From: Portulaca oleracea
Lineage: Eukaryota; Streptophyta; Magnoliopsida; Caryophyllales; Portulacaceae
Direction of reading: 5' to 3'
Length of the DNA stretch: 64,000 nt
Assembly (NCBI GenBank): GCA_029582165.1
Contig: CM055886.1
Span: 23,684,669-23,748,668, forward strand
Part shown: positions 45,273 to 58,379 of the stretch, piece by piece
Position numbering within the stretch: position 1 is the stretch's first letter
Layout of the letters: every line of letters begins with the position of its first letter
Made by a program: the position numbers and the translations under genes
Notes under the pieces: generated by a model
Told to the model about the DNA's origin: nothing
The model's database searches: none
Seen by the model: the letters and a program-made list of their open reading frames with translations, nothing else

Positions 45273-47197
45273 ATATATAGAACAATTAACAATTCATATT
45301 AGTATAAGATATTTAGGATATATATTGTAGATGAAACATATTTTATGTAAACTTTTTGGGGGTTAATTTGGTTGTGTTCTCTCTCAAAAAAAAAAAAGAA
45401 AATTTAAAAAATTTGGTAGTGGGGCATGACCCTTATGTTATCAATAGTTCATGAGCATAATGCTGGCCTTATCCCTTGATGCAGCAAAGGCATATCGGTG
45501 GTTGCATTAAATTTTGGAAAATTATGTTGGATGGCTAATCTAAAATTTTAAACAATCCCATCATGGTTCTCAAAATAAAAAAAATAATACTAACCCCACC
45601 ATATCTTCTCAAGATATTGACATTTTCATTGTTGGATTGTAAATACAAGTGATTAACCTTAAATTTGTTCATTATCCTCTGATATTTGTAGCTTTATAAT
45701 GAAAAATGGCACTTTGGTGCTCCAAATCAGGTTCTTAAACAAAGTGAAATTTAAAAATATGTATAATGATTAAAAATTAAGTCTGATTTCTTTTTTTTTT
45801 TGTCTCGTGAGAAAAAAATAGATTACGGGGGTGTTTGGCTACTCAATTTTTTGGGTAGCTTTTAGCTTTTTCGATAGATTGTAGCTTTTGACCAAGGTTA
45901 AAAAGTTACTTAGGTGTTTGGTTAGTAACTTTTTATTTTAACTTTTTGTACCCAATAAGTTAGTTTTCAAAAAATTACTTGATGAAGTTTTCTGAGTTAG
46001 CTTTTCACAAAAAGCTACTTTACCTAATACTTTTGTTATTCTGCTAATCCAAATAATAAAACAAACAATTAATCCAAATAAATTATCACCAATTTACCTA
46101 TCAGCTACTAACTACCAAATATTGTCAATGAGGGTCTACGTTGTTATAAGCTGCTCTTAGTTCTTTTATTTATACTTGGTATATCTAATGTATATCTATG
46201 ATCTATTTGTTTAGCAATATTTTGTTGTGAAAAGAAATTTTATTAATGACAAAGTACTAGCTATTTAAATTATTATTGTCCAAAATAACATGAAATGGCT
46301 AATCCATTGAAACTTAAGACCACCCATCTAAAAATTTTATATAGTCACAAACAAAGAGGACTTTGTGCTTCACATTAATCCCCTGTATTTGGGTCTCACA
46401 CTCATATTTATGACAAAAGGCAATCAAAATCAATGAACCATTTCTATTTTTCCTCTTTTTGGTACATATCATATATAGTTTTGCCTTTAATAAGATGCAC
46501 AATATGAGAAATAAAATTGACTCCATAGTAAAAAAAAAAATACTCACCATAGTGAATGCTTGATTGGTGGACATTGTCATGTATAGGCCTTTTCAAAAAT
46601 TCAAACTAGGGTGAGAAAACATACACTGAGATTCACATAAATTCTATTTACCGTTGTTTGAGGACCACCTTTTGCGTTCTTTTATTACTTGAGGTTAAAA
46701 CCCCCTTTTTCAACCACTTTTTTTTTAATTTATTTGATTCAAAATGTTTTTTTTGGGTTGCCGTCAAATTGATATTTTTGATTATTTTCCCAATGAAAAA
46801 GGGACAAACTTTACTGTGCAAGGTGTGACATTATTTATATTGAAACTGGATGCCATGTTTGATAGTAAAGTGTGAGAGACAGAATATCTGTAGAGGTAGT
46901 GTGCCCTGTGTCATGGAGGTGGCCTACTACTCTCACACTCTTTCTTACTACCTTCCAATCTGATCTACATATACAGATATACTCATCTTTCCTTGTTTTT
47001 TCATGGCATTTTAGATCAGATTTCATACCCCCAACTCCCCAAATTTAAGCCATTTCTTTTTATTGCCCTGTTTTTCTTTCTTTCTTTTGTTGTTGCCCAC
47101 ATCAAATCACATTTATTTAAAGTCCCACATCTTAGCTTTAATTTGACGGTGAGAGACAAACAAACAGCTCCTACCCAGAAAACCCAGAAGAAAAAAC
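45273..47197. other. Intergenic and beta-galactosidase upstream region
   Basis: A stretch at about 45833-46140 beginning GGGGGTGTTTGGCTACTC has the style of hAT-type MITEs but I see no clean inverted end. The ~200 bp before 47198 is probably 5' UTR and promoter, with a TATTTAAAG site at 47115-47123. Otherwise nothing is seen. Confidence 0.5.
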
Positions 47198-47363
47198 ATG
47201 ATGGGAAGAAGTTCATTGATAATTCTGGTGTGCATTGCCTTTGTAGTGGGTTCTCAGGTTGTACATTCTGCTGTCACTTATGATAAGAAGGGTGTTGTTG
47301 TCAATGGCCAAAGGAAAATCCTCATTTCTGGCTCCATTCATTACCCCAGAAGTACCCCTGATG

Positions 47364-47401
<38 letters not shown>

Positions 47402-50400
47402 GAACTATGTGCTGTTTGGTTTGCTTGGAATTGGTTGAAATAAAATGAGTTTTTTTTATTCTTATGTATCATGCATCTCTCTACTGAACTGAAAATTGAA
47501 ATATACTACTTTGTTAAACTGGGTTTTGCTCAAATGTGTTTTTGGGTATTGATGAAGGCTCTAAATTGTTTTATGAATATTTTATTGTTGTCTAAACTAA
47601 ATTGGATTTTTTTCTCTCTAGTGAACAAAATGCTACTTTAGTGGACTGCACTTGCTTGGGATTGCTTGTAATAAAAATCGGGTTTTGATTTTTAATATTA
47701 TTGTGGAAATTTGCTCTGTTTTCTCTAGTGAAAAATGAAAGATGTGGTATTTGCCTATTTTGGTGAGGTGGGTTTGTACAGAACCACTTTTAAATTTTAA
47801 TGAAATGGACTTTTTATTTTTGTTTAGTTGGTCTCAACTATTTTTCTTAAATATTTCATAACCATTTTGTAATTTTTAGAAGAATATGCTACTTTATTTA
47901 TCTGGGTCTGTTTAAAATTGGTTGTAGTGAAATGGGTTTTAGATTTTTAATAACCAGTCTTAATTATTTTCTAATTCAATTACTACATGAATCCTAATGT
48001 AAATTTGCTTCTTTTTTCTAATTTTTTTCCTTGTAATTTTGTGTATAGATGTGGGAAGATCTTATAAGAAAGGCTAAACATGGAGGCTTAGATGTGATCG
48101 ACACCTATGTGTTCTGGAATGGGCATGAGCCATCCCCTGGCAAAGTAATCCTTTTGGATCTTCAACTTTCCCTTTTCTTTCTTCAAAATGTTTGCTTTAC
48201 TTTTTTTGTGCATTAAAATTCCCCAGAAAAGCTAAAACATTCATTTGTATTTTTCTCTGTAGTATTACTTCGGAGGGAGGTATGATTTAGTGCGGTTCAT
48301 CAAGACAGTTCAAAAAGTTGGGCTCTATGTTAATCTCCGCATTGGTCCTTATATTTGTGCTGAATGGAATTTTGGGTAATACAACTTCCTCATTTCTTCT
48401 CTCTTTTTTTAACCTTTTTTTTAAAATTAAGACCTTATTTTCAGTTATTCTGACATCAAATATTAAATAGCATGCAGTGGTTTCAGTATATTTGACTGAC
48501 TGTTTTCTGACTCACTGCATTTGATGCAGAGGATTTCCTGTGTGGTTGAAATATGTTCCTGGAATCAGCTTCAGGACTGACAATGAGCCATTTAAGGTCT
48601 TTAACCCATTTTCAACCTTTAATATTTTTCTCATAATTTGTATACAATCATTTGTGATGTAGTAACAAAGTTGCTCTTGTGATTGTACAGAGAGCAATGC
48701 AAGGTTTCACTCAGAAGATTGTTCAGATGATGAAAGATGAACATCTGTTTGCTTCCCAGGGTGGCCCCATAATCCTTTCTCAGGTGTGTGAATCTGTGAT
48801 TTCTCGAAACTGGGTAATAAAATGAGAAAATTCAAGTGAATGAAGAAAAAAATAAACTCATACGAGGATTGATATTTTTGTCAGATCGAGAACGAATACG
48901 GGTCACAAGAAAAAGCTTACGGAGGTGCTGGTAAATCATACATGAACTGGGCAGCCAAAATGGCGGTTGGATTGAATACCGGAGTGCCGTGGTTGATGTG
49001 CAAGCAAGATGATGCTCCTGACCCTGTGGTAAGATCATGTCACCTCCCCCAAAAGTTTCAAAAAATTGACTCTGATATAAGCATGAAAAAAATGGACCGA
49101 CAATCTGATTTGCATTTTCTGGTCTGTGCATGTGTTCTGGTAACAGATAAACACATGCAATGGTTTCTACTGTGATGCTTTCAGACCCAACAAACCATAC
49201 AAACCTATGATGTGGACCGAAGCTTGGAGTGGATGGTATTATTCCAACTACTTATTGACTTCTTTGAGACCGAATTTGATCGTTGTCGTTCTTTTGTTTA
49301 AATGCTTTTTCTGTCATATCAATTGTCGATGAAGGTTTAACGAATTCGGAGGCCCTGTTAACTCGAGACCAGTTCAAGACCTGGCGTTTGCAGTGGCTCG
49401 TTTTGTACAAAGTGGGGGTACATTCTTCAATTATTACATGGTTAGTGACTGTCGATTCGTAGTACTCTTCCTGTTCTGGTGTTCCCCATGTTTTTGACAT
49501 GGTACAGATGCATTGTTGCTAACTCCTATTGACTTGATTCCGATGTTTTTGTTTTGCTGTTAATTGTAGTACCATGGTGGAACCAACTTTGAGCGCACCG
49601 CTGGTGGGCCTTTCATTACCACGAGTTATGATTATGATGCCCCAATTGATGAATACGGTACGAGTTTTGACATTCCGTCTGTCCCTTGTATCATTGAGTT
49701 AGGGTCTATTCTTAAGTCTTAACTTAGAGGGGCAAGGTCAAATTAGGCAAGTTTAGATAAAAGTTGAAAAGTTGGCTGTTAGAAAATAAGTGAGGAATGG
49801 GTAAATTTAGGTTGGGTTAGGTCAAATGGGTAATTAATAGCTCACCTTTTACAAAGCCTTAGGATGTGCATTTGTTGATACCAACAACTCCTAGTGTGGG
49901 TCCTACTGTCGCAGGTCTATGGAGATTCACTCTAACTTGTATCATACAATCTCCTCTAACCACCACCATATTTCGTGGACAGGTTTAACCAGAGAACCTA
50001 AATATGGGCATCTAAAAGAGCTTCACAGGGCAATCAAGCTTGCTGAACCAGCATTACTCTCTTCAGATCCTACTGTCACTTCACTCGGAACCTATCAGCA
50101 GGTTTGCTGTTTACACAGCTTCCCAGATTCACATAATATGCCTCTTGCGCGTGTTTGACTCATCTAATACATTTACAGGCCCATGTTTTCTCGGGACGGG
50201 GAACCTGTGCAGCATTTCTGTCCAACTTTCATACAACTTCACCAGCAAGGGTAAAGTTCCATAATCAGCACTATGACTTGCCTGCCTGGTCTATCAGCAT
50301 ACTTCCTGACTGCAAAAATGTCGTCTTCAACACCGCTAGGGTATGTCACTTTTTTTGTGCAAAACAAATACTGTTTGGTATTTTATTTGGGTCAGTATTA

Positions 50401-52484
50401 TCAGTTGGTGAGACCTTTTTCTTTTGTTGATAATCAAGGTCGGAGTTCAAACCTCACACATGCAAATGTTGCCCACCAATTCGCGGTTGACATCATGGAA
50501 GATGTACGATGAAGATCTTGCTTCGTTAGATGAACGTGCGTCAATGACTGCTAATGGACTTTTGGAACAGCTTAATGTCACCCGAGATAGCAGTGACTAT
50601 CTCTGGTACATTACTACGTAAGTTCCTCCACCCTGAACAAAAAAAAAAAAAAAAAAAAAAAAAGAAAAATAAATAAACTCAACATTACTGTAAGGCCTAG
50701 GAATTTGACTCCTCTTGGCGGTGTATTACAGTGTTGAAGTAAGCCAATCAGAATTACAAGGGCATTCTCCAAGTCTCCTGATTCAATCATCAGGGCATGC
50801 TGTTCATGTTTTTGTTAATGGGCAGCTTGCAGGTATAATGCCAAATCTCAAACTCTTAGCTTGCATTAGACTAAGCCAATTAAGCACCAAATTTTAATGT
50901 TTCAATCATGACATTTTATCAACCGAAATCTGAAATTTCTGTGTACACAATTACAGGGTCAGCTTACGGAACAAGGGAAAGTAAGACACTTACTTTCCAG
51001 CAACCCATTAAACTCCATGCAGGAAGAAACAGAATTGCTCTTCTCAGTGTAGCGGTTGGTTTGCCGGTTAGTTTCATATCAACTGTCTCCTTCTATTAGC
51101 TTTACCATGCTGTGTGAAACTACTGTTACTGACGGGAAACTGTTTCTGTTTGGTTGTTAATTTAAGAATGATGGGGCTCGTTTTGAAACTGTAAAAACGG
51201 GAGTTACTGGTCCAGTAGTGTTGCATGGTCTTGGCTCCGGAAGAAGGGATTTATCATGGCAGAAATGGTCATATCAGGTTAGTTTGAAGCACAGACGACA
51301 CCATTTATAGTAACAGGAGAATTTTACCTCGAATTTGACAATGAATAAATTTTTCAACCCATAATAGGTTGGACTGAAGGGAGAGACGATGAATATTGCT
51401 ACTGTCGAAGGAGCTTCATCTAGTGATTGGTATGAAGGGTCACTTGCTTCCCGGAGTTCTCAACCGCTGACTTGGTACAAGGTAATAACAGAAGATACTT
51501 GTACAGAACCAAATGTATTATCTATGTCGAAAATTCAAGATGACACATTTAATTTGGTCAATTTTCAGGCCTACTTTGATGCACCAGGAGGGTCTGAACC
51601 ATTGGCTCTAGATATGGGCAGCATGGGGAAAGGTGAAGTATGGATCAATGGACAAAGCATAGGAAGATATTGGCTCAACTATGCCAAGGGAAACTGCGAT
51701 TCATGCAATTATGCAACGACATACCGCCCCAAGAATTGCCAATCAGGCTGTGGTAGTCCAACTCAGAGATGGTACTACACTATTTTTTTTTAACACTTGA
51801 AAACTTGCAGTAGACTTGAGATGAATTGCCCTTATTCTAACTTCTGTCCTGGGTTTCTTTTTCTCAAGGTACCATGTCCCAAGGTCTTGGTTAAAGCCGA
51901 GGCAAAACCTAATGGTGGTGTTTGAGGAGCTTGGAGGAGATGCATCAAAAATATCTCTAGTGAAGAGATCCGTGTCCCGGGTTTGTGCTGATGCATATGA
52001 ACACCATCCAATGGCCTCGAATTGGAGGGTAAATGATGAAGGTGAGACCCACATTCTACACCAGACCAAGCTCCACTTACAATGTGGACCGGGACAGTCA
52101 ATTTCCAACATCCAATTTGCAAGTTTTGGCACCCCATCTGGAACTTGTGGCAGTTTCATTCAAGGAAAATGCCATGCTCAGGAATCTCATGCCATGATAC
52201 AAAAGGTAAAGACTATTCTTATGCCTCTTCATGTTTAGTATACTTGATCCAGAGATAATTTGATGATTAGCTAAAGCTGAAACCGACCCAAATGACCCCC
52301 AAACACTGCTTTATAACCAACTTAGTTATACCAACTTCTCACTCAAACAAACTGATCTTTTCTTTTGATACAGATGTGTGTTGGGCATGCAAGATGCACG
52401 GTTCCCATATCAAACAAGAACTTTGGGGGAGATCCATGTCCGAACGTGTTGAAGAGATTATCAGTCGAAGCCATTTGCTCCTAG
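47198..52484 (+). CDS. Beta-galactosidase, GH35, with C-terminal SUEL lectin domain
   Basis: Nineteen exons encode 835 aa: 47198-47362, 48049-48144, 48263-48375, 48530-48596, 48691-48783, 48885-49028, 49147-49235, 49335-49440, 49570-49657, 49983-50101, 50179-50340, 50439-50617, 50732-50832, 50957-51066, 51167-51277, 51368-51481, 51569-51771, 51869-52205 and 52374-52484. All junctions are GT-AG and the frame is continuous. Residues 1-26 are a signal peptide ([13 protein letters not shown]). The GH35 domain starts at [16 protein letters not shown]; the acid/base is Glu182 (IENEYG) and the nucleophile Glu251 (WTEAWSGW). Beta-sandwich domains follow, then a Cys-rich SUEL/galactose-binding lectin-type domain over the last ~85 residues. 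The enzyme removes terminal beta-galactose from cell-wall glycans in the apoplast; substrate is inferred from family. Length and exon number match plant BGALs. A poly(A) signal AATAAA lies at 52610. Confidence 0.95.
47365..47398 (+). repeat. (CT)n microsatellite beside the exon 1 splice donor
   Basis: CTCTCT repeated about 16 times, starting three bases into intron 1 (donor GTACCTCT). Length changes could alter splicing of exon 1. Confidence 0.9.
50638..50664 (+). repeat. Poly(A) run in beta-galactosidase intron 12
   Basis: About 24 A residues followed by AAATAAATAAA. It is far enough from the acceptor to be neutral. Confidence 0.85.
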
Positions 52485-53555
52485 GCACTCATATTATTAT
52501 CAACCCAACGAATACTCAATTCAGATGTAAAGAGCCCAAATATAAATTTGTAACAACTGCGGTTGTTCGTGTAGTAAGTACTAATAGAAAGAGGTGGAGA
52601 GGAATGGTGAATAAACGTACGTAGTCGAAGATGTCATCAATTAGCAGCAGAGTATGTTATTTATAGACAGGAATATGTGACAGATGAGATTATGGAGGAC
52701 AGGGTACTTTGTGTACATTGTGGGTGTGCAGTTCCATTTGCCCTATAGGAGGAGCCATTCCCTTTTCTTTTACAAGGGGGGTGGGATAAGGAGGGATTAC
52801 CTGTGTAAGAAGAGCTGATATTTGTGTTGGTATCTACTTTATGATTGTATTGTTGTGCAGTTCTTGATATCAGTACATTTCTCTCCATTTCTTCAACCCT
52901 TAAACTGTCAACAGTACTAGTCTTCTTTTAAAAGATCATAATGTCAGAAAGAAAGAAATGATGTGTTCAGCCATCTGGGTTTCCTAGCTAGCGTTAAGCC
53001 ATTTCTAAGAACCTTTGTGATAATGACCGAGTTGAATGAAAGCGTCATATTTGAAAAGGTTAAAAGTTGTCAAGACACATACCGTGTTAAAAATACTAAT
53101 CTCTTCGACCCTTAAATCATTCCTCCAAGTTCCCCACTTCCTAACTCTCTTCTTCCTGATTAAGATTTGATTGCAAAATAATTGACCATATCTTTACACT
53201 ATTATAAATAAGGACACACTTATCTGTCATTGCTAGTAATGTCCCTGACAGTGAGGTCATTGCTAATTCAGGCAATCGGGCTGTCCTGTCGAGTGGAAAA
53301 TGTGGATGTGGTAAAGAGAAGGAATGGTGTAGTTCTCCACTTGAGAGAGAGTTGTGCAAAATAAGTCAGACAAGTAGAATTTACAGCAAAAGATGTTTTT
53401 ATTGAACTCATAAGTTATTACCACATTCACATAAGTTGGAAGGTAACCAAAAGCTCTAACAAATACAACCGAGATCAGGGTAAGATATCTAGAAGAACAG
53501 TCAAACTATTATTTTAGGAACATAATCACAGACCCCATATATGATGATGAAAAGC
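52485..53555. other. 3' UTRs and short spacer between convergent genes
   Basis: Convergent arrangement: the beta-galactosidase 3' UTR runs right from 52485 (probable cleavage near 52630-52890), and the thioredoxin 3' UTR runs left from 53555. No coding sequence is seen between them. Confidence 0.6.
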
Positions 53556-55220
53556 TTAAGCATTGACTGTGGCCTCACTTGCATGCTTTGTTATGGCAGC
53601 CAAGAGCCCGTCTTTGTTGGCCCCGACAATCCTCTCAATTTCCTGTCCATCTTTCAGGAAGACAAAGGTTGGCATTGCCTCCACCTTCCACTCCTCAGCA
53701 ATAGACTGCACAAGATAATTTGCATAGTCAGATTCACGAACTGATACATACTACTGATTCAAAAGCAGTTCATGATTGCAGCATTCTGCTTCAAAGATGC
53801 TCACCTTCTGTTCATCAACATCAACCTTGACAAACACGACATGGGGGAACTTCTTTGCAAAATCTTCAAGAATAGGGGCAATGAAACGACACGGGCCACA
53901 CCATGTAGCAGTGAAATCAACCACCACCTGTCATCAATATTGACACAAATCAATGGACAAAACAAAGTTATATTTGGATTTGCTCCGTCACCATCTTCCT
54001 CATCTCAAATGTTTTAGCCTAGAATTCTAGAAAAGACACATCAGATAGCAATGTCCAGACCCAATTACTGTTCTTCATTTTCTCATTCAAAGACAAAACC
54101 ATATTTACTAGGAACGTTTCCCAGGTCGCTAATTTTTACACAAATTTAGTATAGTTTTGACTTCGGAACGCTTGTTTCCGGAACGTGGGTTGCAGGCGTG
54201 TGTAGCGTTCCCGGTAACTATGGACAGAACACCCTTTTCTACCAAAAGCATAGTTACCAAGGGCGTGGGGGGAACATGGTCCATTAAGCAACCCTAGTTT
54301 AGCTCAACTTATACTTCATGAGCATGAAATAGTATCCAGACAGCTCTGCAGTCTGAACAAGAACATTATGCAGTTTCATAAGGGTTTATCTTGGTTTCCA
54401 CTTCCATAACATGGTTTACTGACTACAACAACGCTGAATCAGTGCTTTCCATTTCGAGAGCATAAACTCACGATGCAAAAAAGCTCCAAACAAGAATCAT
54501 GGAGGGTTTTAGCTTTCTTTACAACTGGCATAACAGAGACTACTAAACATCACCATGACCAAATATCACACCGTGAAATACATGATATCCTTGTCAATGT
54601 GAAATCCTAACATGTTGACATTAGAGAGTTGGTAAAAAAAGGGTATTGACTAACAAGCCACATGAGGTTGTTTTGACATTGGAATCATGATTAGGACAGG
54701 TAAATTAACAGCCCTGAAATCCAAAATCAAGCAGGGAATTATGAGGTGGACACTTATTCACCTGATCAATCTTGAGTGAAAACGAAGTCACACCACAATT
54801 AATAACTCTGACGAGGGGGTAGATTGAGACATTTTTCATGCCCAAAGCTAGAAAATTCAACCTTAATACAGAGCACATCACATCAACAAACCGACACAAA
54901 CAACTTTAGAGACTTTATGTCGAAATTAGGGCAAGTAATCACAACGAAAGCACAGAATCAATCTTTTTCAATGATGGTTGAACGTAAACGAAAATGGTAA
55001 AAGGCATTATCAAAGATCCGAAAACCCTAGCATCAATTTAAGATTTCGCCCCCGTAAAAGCTGAAGGGTTATTGGGAAAATTGAAGGCAATTAAGAAGCA
55101 TGAGGAATGAAAAGGAGGAGGGAGAAAAGGTACCAGCTTGTTAGATTGTTTGGCTTGATCAAGAAGCTGTTTCCAGTGGTCAGTCGACCGACAAGCCATC
55201 ACTTGTCCCTCTTCCGCCAT
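53556..55220 (-). CDS. Thioredoxin h
   Basis: Three exons on minus, 55220-55134, 53927-53805 and 53705-53556, give 119 aa with phase-0 GT-AG joins. The protein begins [20 protein letters not shown]. Exon 2 holds [18 protein letters not shown] with the redox pair Cys39 and Cys42 in the WCGPC site, then [15 protein letters not shown]. Exon 3 has [20 protein letters not shown] with the cis-Pro loop, and ends SEATVNA. No transit peptide, so it should be cytosolic h-type; it would reduce target disulphides using NADPH-thioredoxin reductase. The two-intron layout is the usual one for plant Trx h genes. An extra Cys at residue 10 fits h-type members. Confidence 0.95.
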
Positions 55221-55311
55221 GGCTGTCTTTCTCTCCCTACGATGTTTTCTCTCTCTCCTTTCTAGAATGTCACAATTCACAACGACGTGTGAATCAAATA
55301 TGAAATCGGTT

Positions 55312-55322
55312 CATTTATAGAG
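55312..55322 (-). promoter_or_regulatory. TATA box of the thioredoxin h gene
   Basis: Minus-strand CTCTATAAATG about 95 bases before the ATG, followed by a CT/GA-rich leader. Inferred from position. Confidence 0.5.
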
Positions 55323-55550
55323 TTATAGGACATCTTTAAAATAGTGGAATTTCCAATCCAACTTTGTTCGACACACTCATAAACATCTTTATTCACAATT
55401 TTATACTAGTGGCATTTCTAATCAACTTTTTTCAGCATAAGGTTAATAGTGGGTTCTAATGTTCTATGGTACTCTGTATACTTCTAGGACATCTTTATTA
55501 TTTATGATCAACATTTTTCCGCACGGGGTTACGGGTGGGTTCTATAGTAC

Positions 55551-55828
55551 TGCCTCCGTTTGTTTTTATATGTCGTTAAGAAAATTGTGTCATGCCTCCG
55601 TTTGTTTTTATATGTCGTCAAGGAAATTGTGTCAAAAACTTTGACCGTTAATATTTTGATTTGTATAATGATTCATTATATGAAATTAATGTCATTAGAT
55701 TCATAATGAAAAATACTATTAAAAAAGTATAATATTATATTTTTTTTATTAAAATTTTATATTAGAAATTATTAATTAAAGATTGATACTAAAAACCGCA
55801 AATGACAGATAAAAAAGAACGGAGGGAA
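55551..55828. mobile_element. Stowaway-like MITE with duplicated left arm
   Basis: TGCCTCCGTTTGTTTTTATA begins the left arm and is repeated 41 bases later; the right end AAAAAAGAACGGAGGGAATA is its complement. Non-coding. Confidence 0.6.
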
Positions 55829-55851
55829 TACTCCATATACTTCTAGGTAGG

Positions 55852-56110
55852 GGTGAGCAATCGGTCGGGTTAGGCAAGATCAGGGTCAACCCACTAGTCA
55901 TGTAGGGTTAGGTCTGATCAAAGTCGACCCTTCATAATAATGGGTCGGGTCAGAGTTTTTTAGTAAAAATAAGAGTCGGTTCATGGGCCGGCCCGTTTGA
56001 TCATAAAATTAAAATTAAGTATATTTATACAAAAAAGTAATTATGCTAATTAGTATTTATACAATTAAGAATAACAACTAACAAACCAACCAAAATTCAA
56101 ACAGCTAACA
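55852..56110. mobile_element. Partial copy of the GGGTTAGGTC element
   Basis: TAGGGGTGAGCAATCGGTCG, TGTAGGGTTAGGTCTGATCA and GGTTCATGGGCCGGCCCGTT follow the left half of 14690-15094. The right half is missing. Confidence 0.5.
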
Positions 56111-56476
56111 AAACAATTAATATCCAACAACCGGTAGCCAAACAGGGGCTAAATTTGTGGGCGGGCTTGCATATATGCTTCTCGCTTTTGTCATGCACTT
56201 CAACACTTTTATCTTTAGCGGGGGTTTAGGAGATGATTTTTTTGGGTGGCTTTCGGAAGAAAATGGCTTTTTGGGTGTCTTTGGCTATTTTGACAAATTA
56301 GAAAGTCATTTCTATGTATTTAGTATGGTGGTTGTTTAATTGGAATAGTTTTCGCTCTTAAAAAGTCATTTTGTAAAAAGTTATGATGGACAGTTTTTTG
56401 TGAATAGCTTTTGGCTTTTAACATTACAAATTACCATATTGACCAAATTATTTATGTGTGTGTATAATCCAAACTA

Positions 56477-56734
56477 CTCCTTCGGTCTCTTTATAAGTGT
56501 CATGATAACCAATTTTGCAAAACCAATGTCCATAGGAAATAGAATAAAAAAATTGTGCATGGACAAAAATACCCATCTTCAAGAGAAGATAAAGGAGAAT
56601 TTTAAAAGGTAAATAAAACTTAAATTCATTAATTAAGGGTAATTTGAGTATTTTAATTATTTGAATTGTAAAATTGACAAATAAAAAGAGACAAGATAAT
56701 TAGAAAAATTGACATTCATTAAGGGACGAAGGAA
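56477..56734. mobile_element. Stowaway-like MITE
   Basis: CTCCTTCGGTCTCTTTATAA at the left, TTAAGGGACGAAGGAAG at the right, flanked by TA. The small ORF at 56400-56612 runs through it and is not a gene. Confidence 0.6.
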
Positions 56735-57095
56735 GTAACTAAGAAAAATTCATACTTAAATAGTAAATTTGAGAGGTTTCACGATAAGAGTAACTCATCT
56801 ATGCCACGAATGTGACCACGGGAGGGGAGTTTTGGTGGATACATTTTACATCAAAATTTAAAATTTATACATACAAACCAAGTAAAGAGAATGACCATGA
56901 TAAATTTCATTAATGCAAATTAAAGGATGTACTCGAATTATTTCAATTTATACATTAGTCACGATAAAACTAAGGGCACAATTGGAACAATAGTGGTACC
57001 ATTTCCATTATTTTAAGAAGAATAAAACATAAACACAATCATTAGTTATATAAAACTCGGATTGGATCCCATGGTTGTGATGCTTGATGAGTTAA

Positions 57096-57515
57096 TTAAT
57101 TAGCAATTGGGTGGGATGTATGGTTTCCGATGGCAGCCAAGATTGCATCTTTTCTGGCACCCGCAACACTGGCAACTTGTTGCCCGTCTTTCACGAACAC
57201 ACACGTAGGGAAACTTTGCACTCTCCATGCCATCGCAACATCCTGCATGCATTCAACACCAAACTAGCTACCCGATCAACTCACAAACTACATATATAGT
57301 ATCATGAATGAATAATTAACTGCATAATATATATAGTTTTAGTGTATGCTTTTGAGTGTGGAAATTAAATTAAACTAAATTAATTACCGTCAAGTCATCA
57401 CCATCCACCTTGACAAACATTACATGAGGGGAAGCCTTGGCTGTATGATCCAGAAATGGGCTTATCATATGACAAGGTCCACTCCATGCAGCAAAGAACT
57501 AGAGTATCACCCGTC
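57096..57515 (-). pseudogene. Decayed thioredoxin h-like copy lacking the first active-site Cys
   Basis: Two exons are readable on minus: about 57515-57388 with FFAAWSGPCHMISPFLDHTA then ASPHVMFVKVDGDD, and 57242-57096 with DVAMAWRVQSFPTCVFVKDG and ILAAIGNHTSHPIAN then stop. Intron position matches the intact gene 2 kb away. Defects: TAG just before FFAAW, a damaged acceptor (GACGGGTG where GACAGGTG is used in the intact gene), no recognisable first exon, and WSGPC in place of WCGPC, which removes the attacking cysteine. Probably a tandem duplicate, cut on its 5' side by the copia element starting near 57620. Confidence 0.8.
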
Positions 57516-57626
57516 ATCCGTATTAATTTATAGTGTAAGTGAAGAATCTCAAGCCCAGATTGAGTACCTCATTGCAGCAAGCTCCAAGGACCTCCAACTC
57601 CAACGCCAGCATTAAGGATTTTGTTT

Positions 57627-58334
57627 GAAAGATTGACAAACTTAATTTAGGGAAGTATCTCCTAAAACCCTAAATCATATTCCCTCATATTATTTCTGAA
57701 TTGATAGCGACAGTTTCCTTTATTTCAGATATCTAATTTATGGAAGCAAAATCAAGGATATCAAGGTTATATGGAAGATTATGAAGATAACCCAAGAAAG
57801 GAAGCTATCTCCTCTAAAGAGCAAGTAGCCGTTGCTGTCTCAAGGGTGCTACTATATAATCTGCCGAAGCCCTCTCTTGCAAGTGTGGATTTCCAAGCAA
57901 GCAAATCTGAGTAGGAACTTTGTGTGAGAAAGTTCTGAGTGTAGGAATATTGTGTTGATATTCTGAGTGTAGCCACAATTGTAAGTGGTGAGTTTGTGTG
58001 TAACAAGTGAGCACACTGGTGAGAACCTCTAGGGTCGAGTATTTGAAGTGAGGAAGAAGCCTCACGTTGAAGTCATTATCTCTGTCTGTAACTGTCTCTT
58101 CTGTGAGGCCTCAAGTACAGAAGACGACTGCAAAGTCTTCTGTCCCAGTAAGCTATTTGAGGACCTCACGGTCTTCACCTAAGCTGAGTTGTAACCTCCT
58201 CTATTCTAAGCACTTTTGTTTGAATAATAAAGAAGTATCTATCACTTTTATAAAAGTGTTATTAACCTTGTTGTGTTTATTGAAGTGCAAAATTTTTTAC
58301 ATAACCCTAATCACCCCCCTCTAGGGTTATTTCA
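57627..58334 (+). repeat. 5' LTR of the gag-only copia element
   Basis: Ends ...TTATTTCA two bases before the primer site. It includes GAATAATAAAGAAGTATC, a polyadenylation-like site, at about 58222. The left end is uncertain because the 3' LTR is not available for comparison. Confidence 0.5.
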
Positions 58335-58336
58335 AT

Positions 58337-58348
58337 TGGTATCAGAGC
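58337..58348 (+). other. tRNA-Met primer binding site
   Basis: TGGTATCAGAGC, complementary to initiator tRNA-Met. Confidence 0.9.
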
Positions 58349-58379
58349 AGGTCCACAGATCTAAAGAGTCAAACAACTC

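Noticed and set aside
45833..46140. Possible hAT-type MITE starting GGGGGTGTTTGGC
   Set aside because: The right end does not give a convincing inverted repeat or 8-bp duplication, so it is only mentioned in the intergenic note.
51743..52159. Minus ORFs opposite the beta-galactosidase C-terminus
   Set aside because: Shadows of exons 17-18, which have continuous frame and conserved Cys pattern on plus.
56157..56612. 60- and 70-aa ORFs upstream of the thioredoxin pseudogene
   Set aside because: AT-rich frames, the second running through a Stowaway-like MITE; no coding character.
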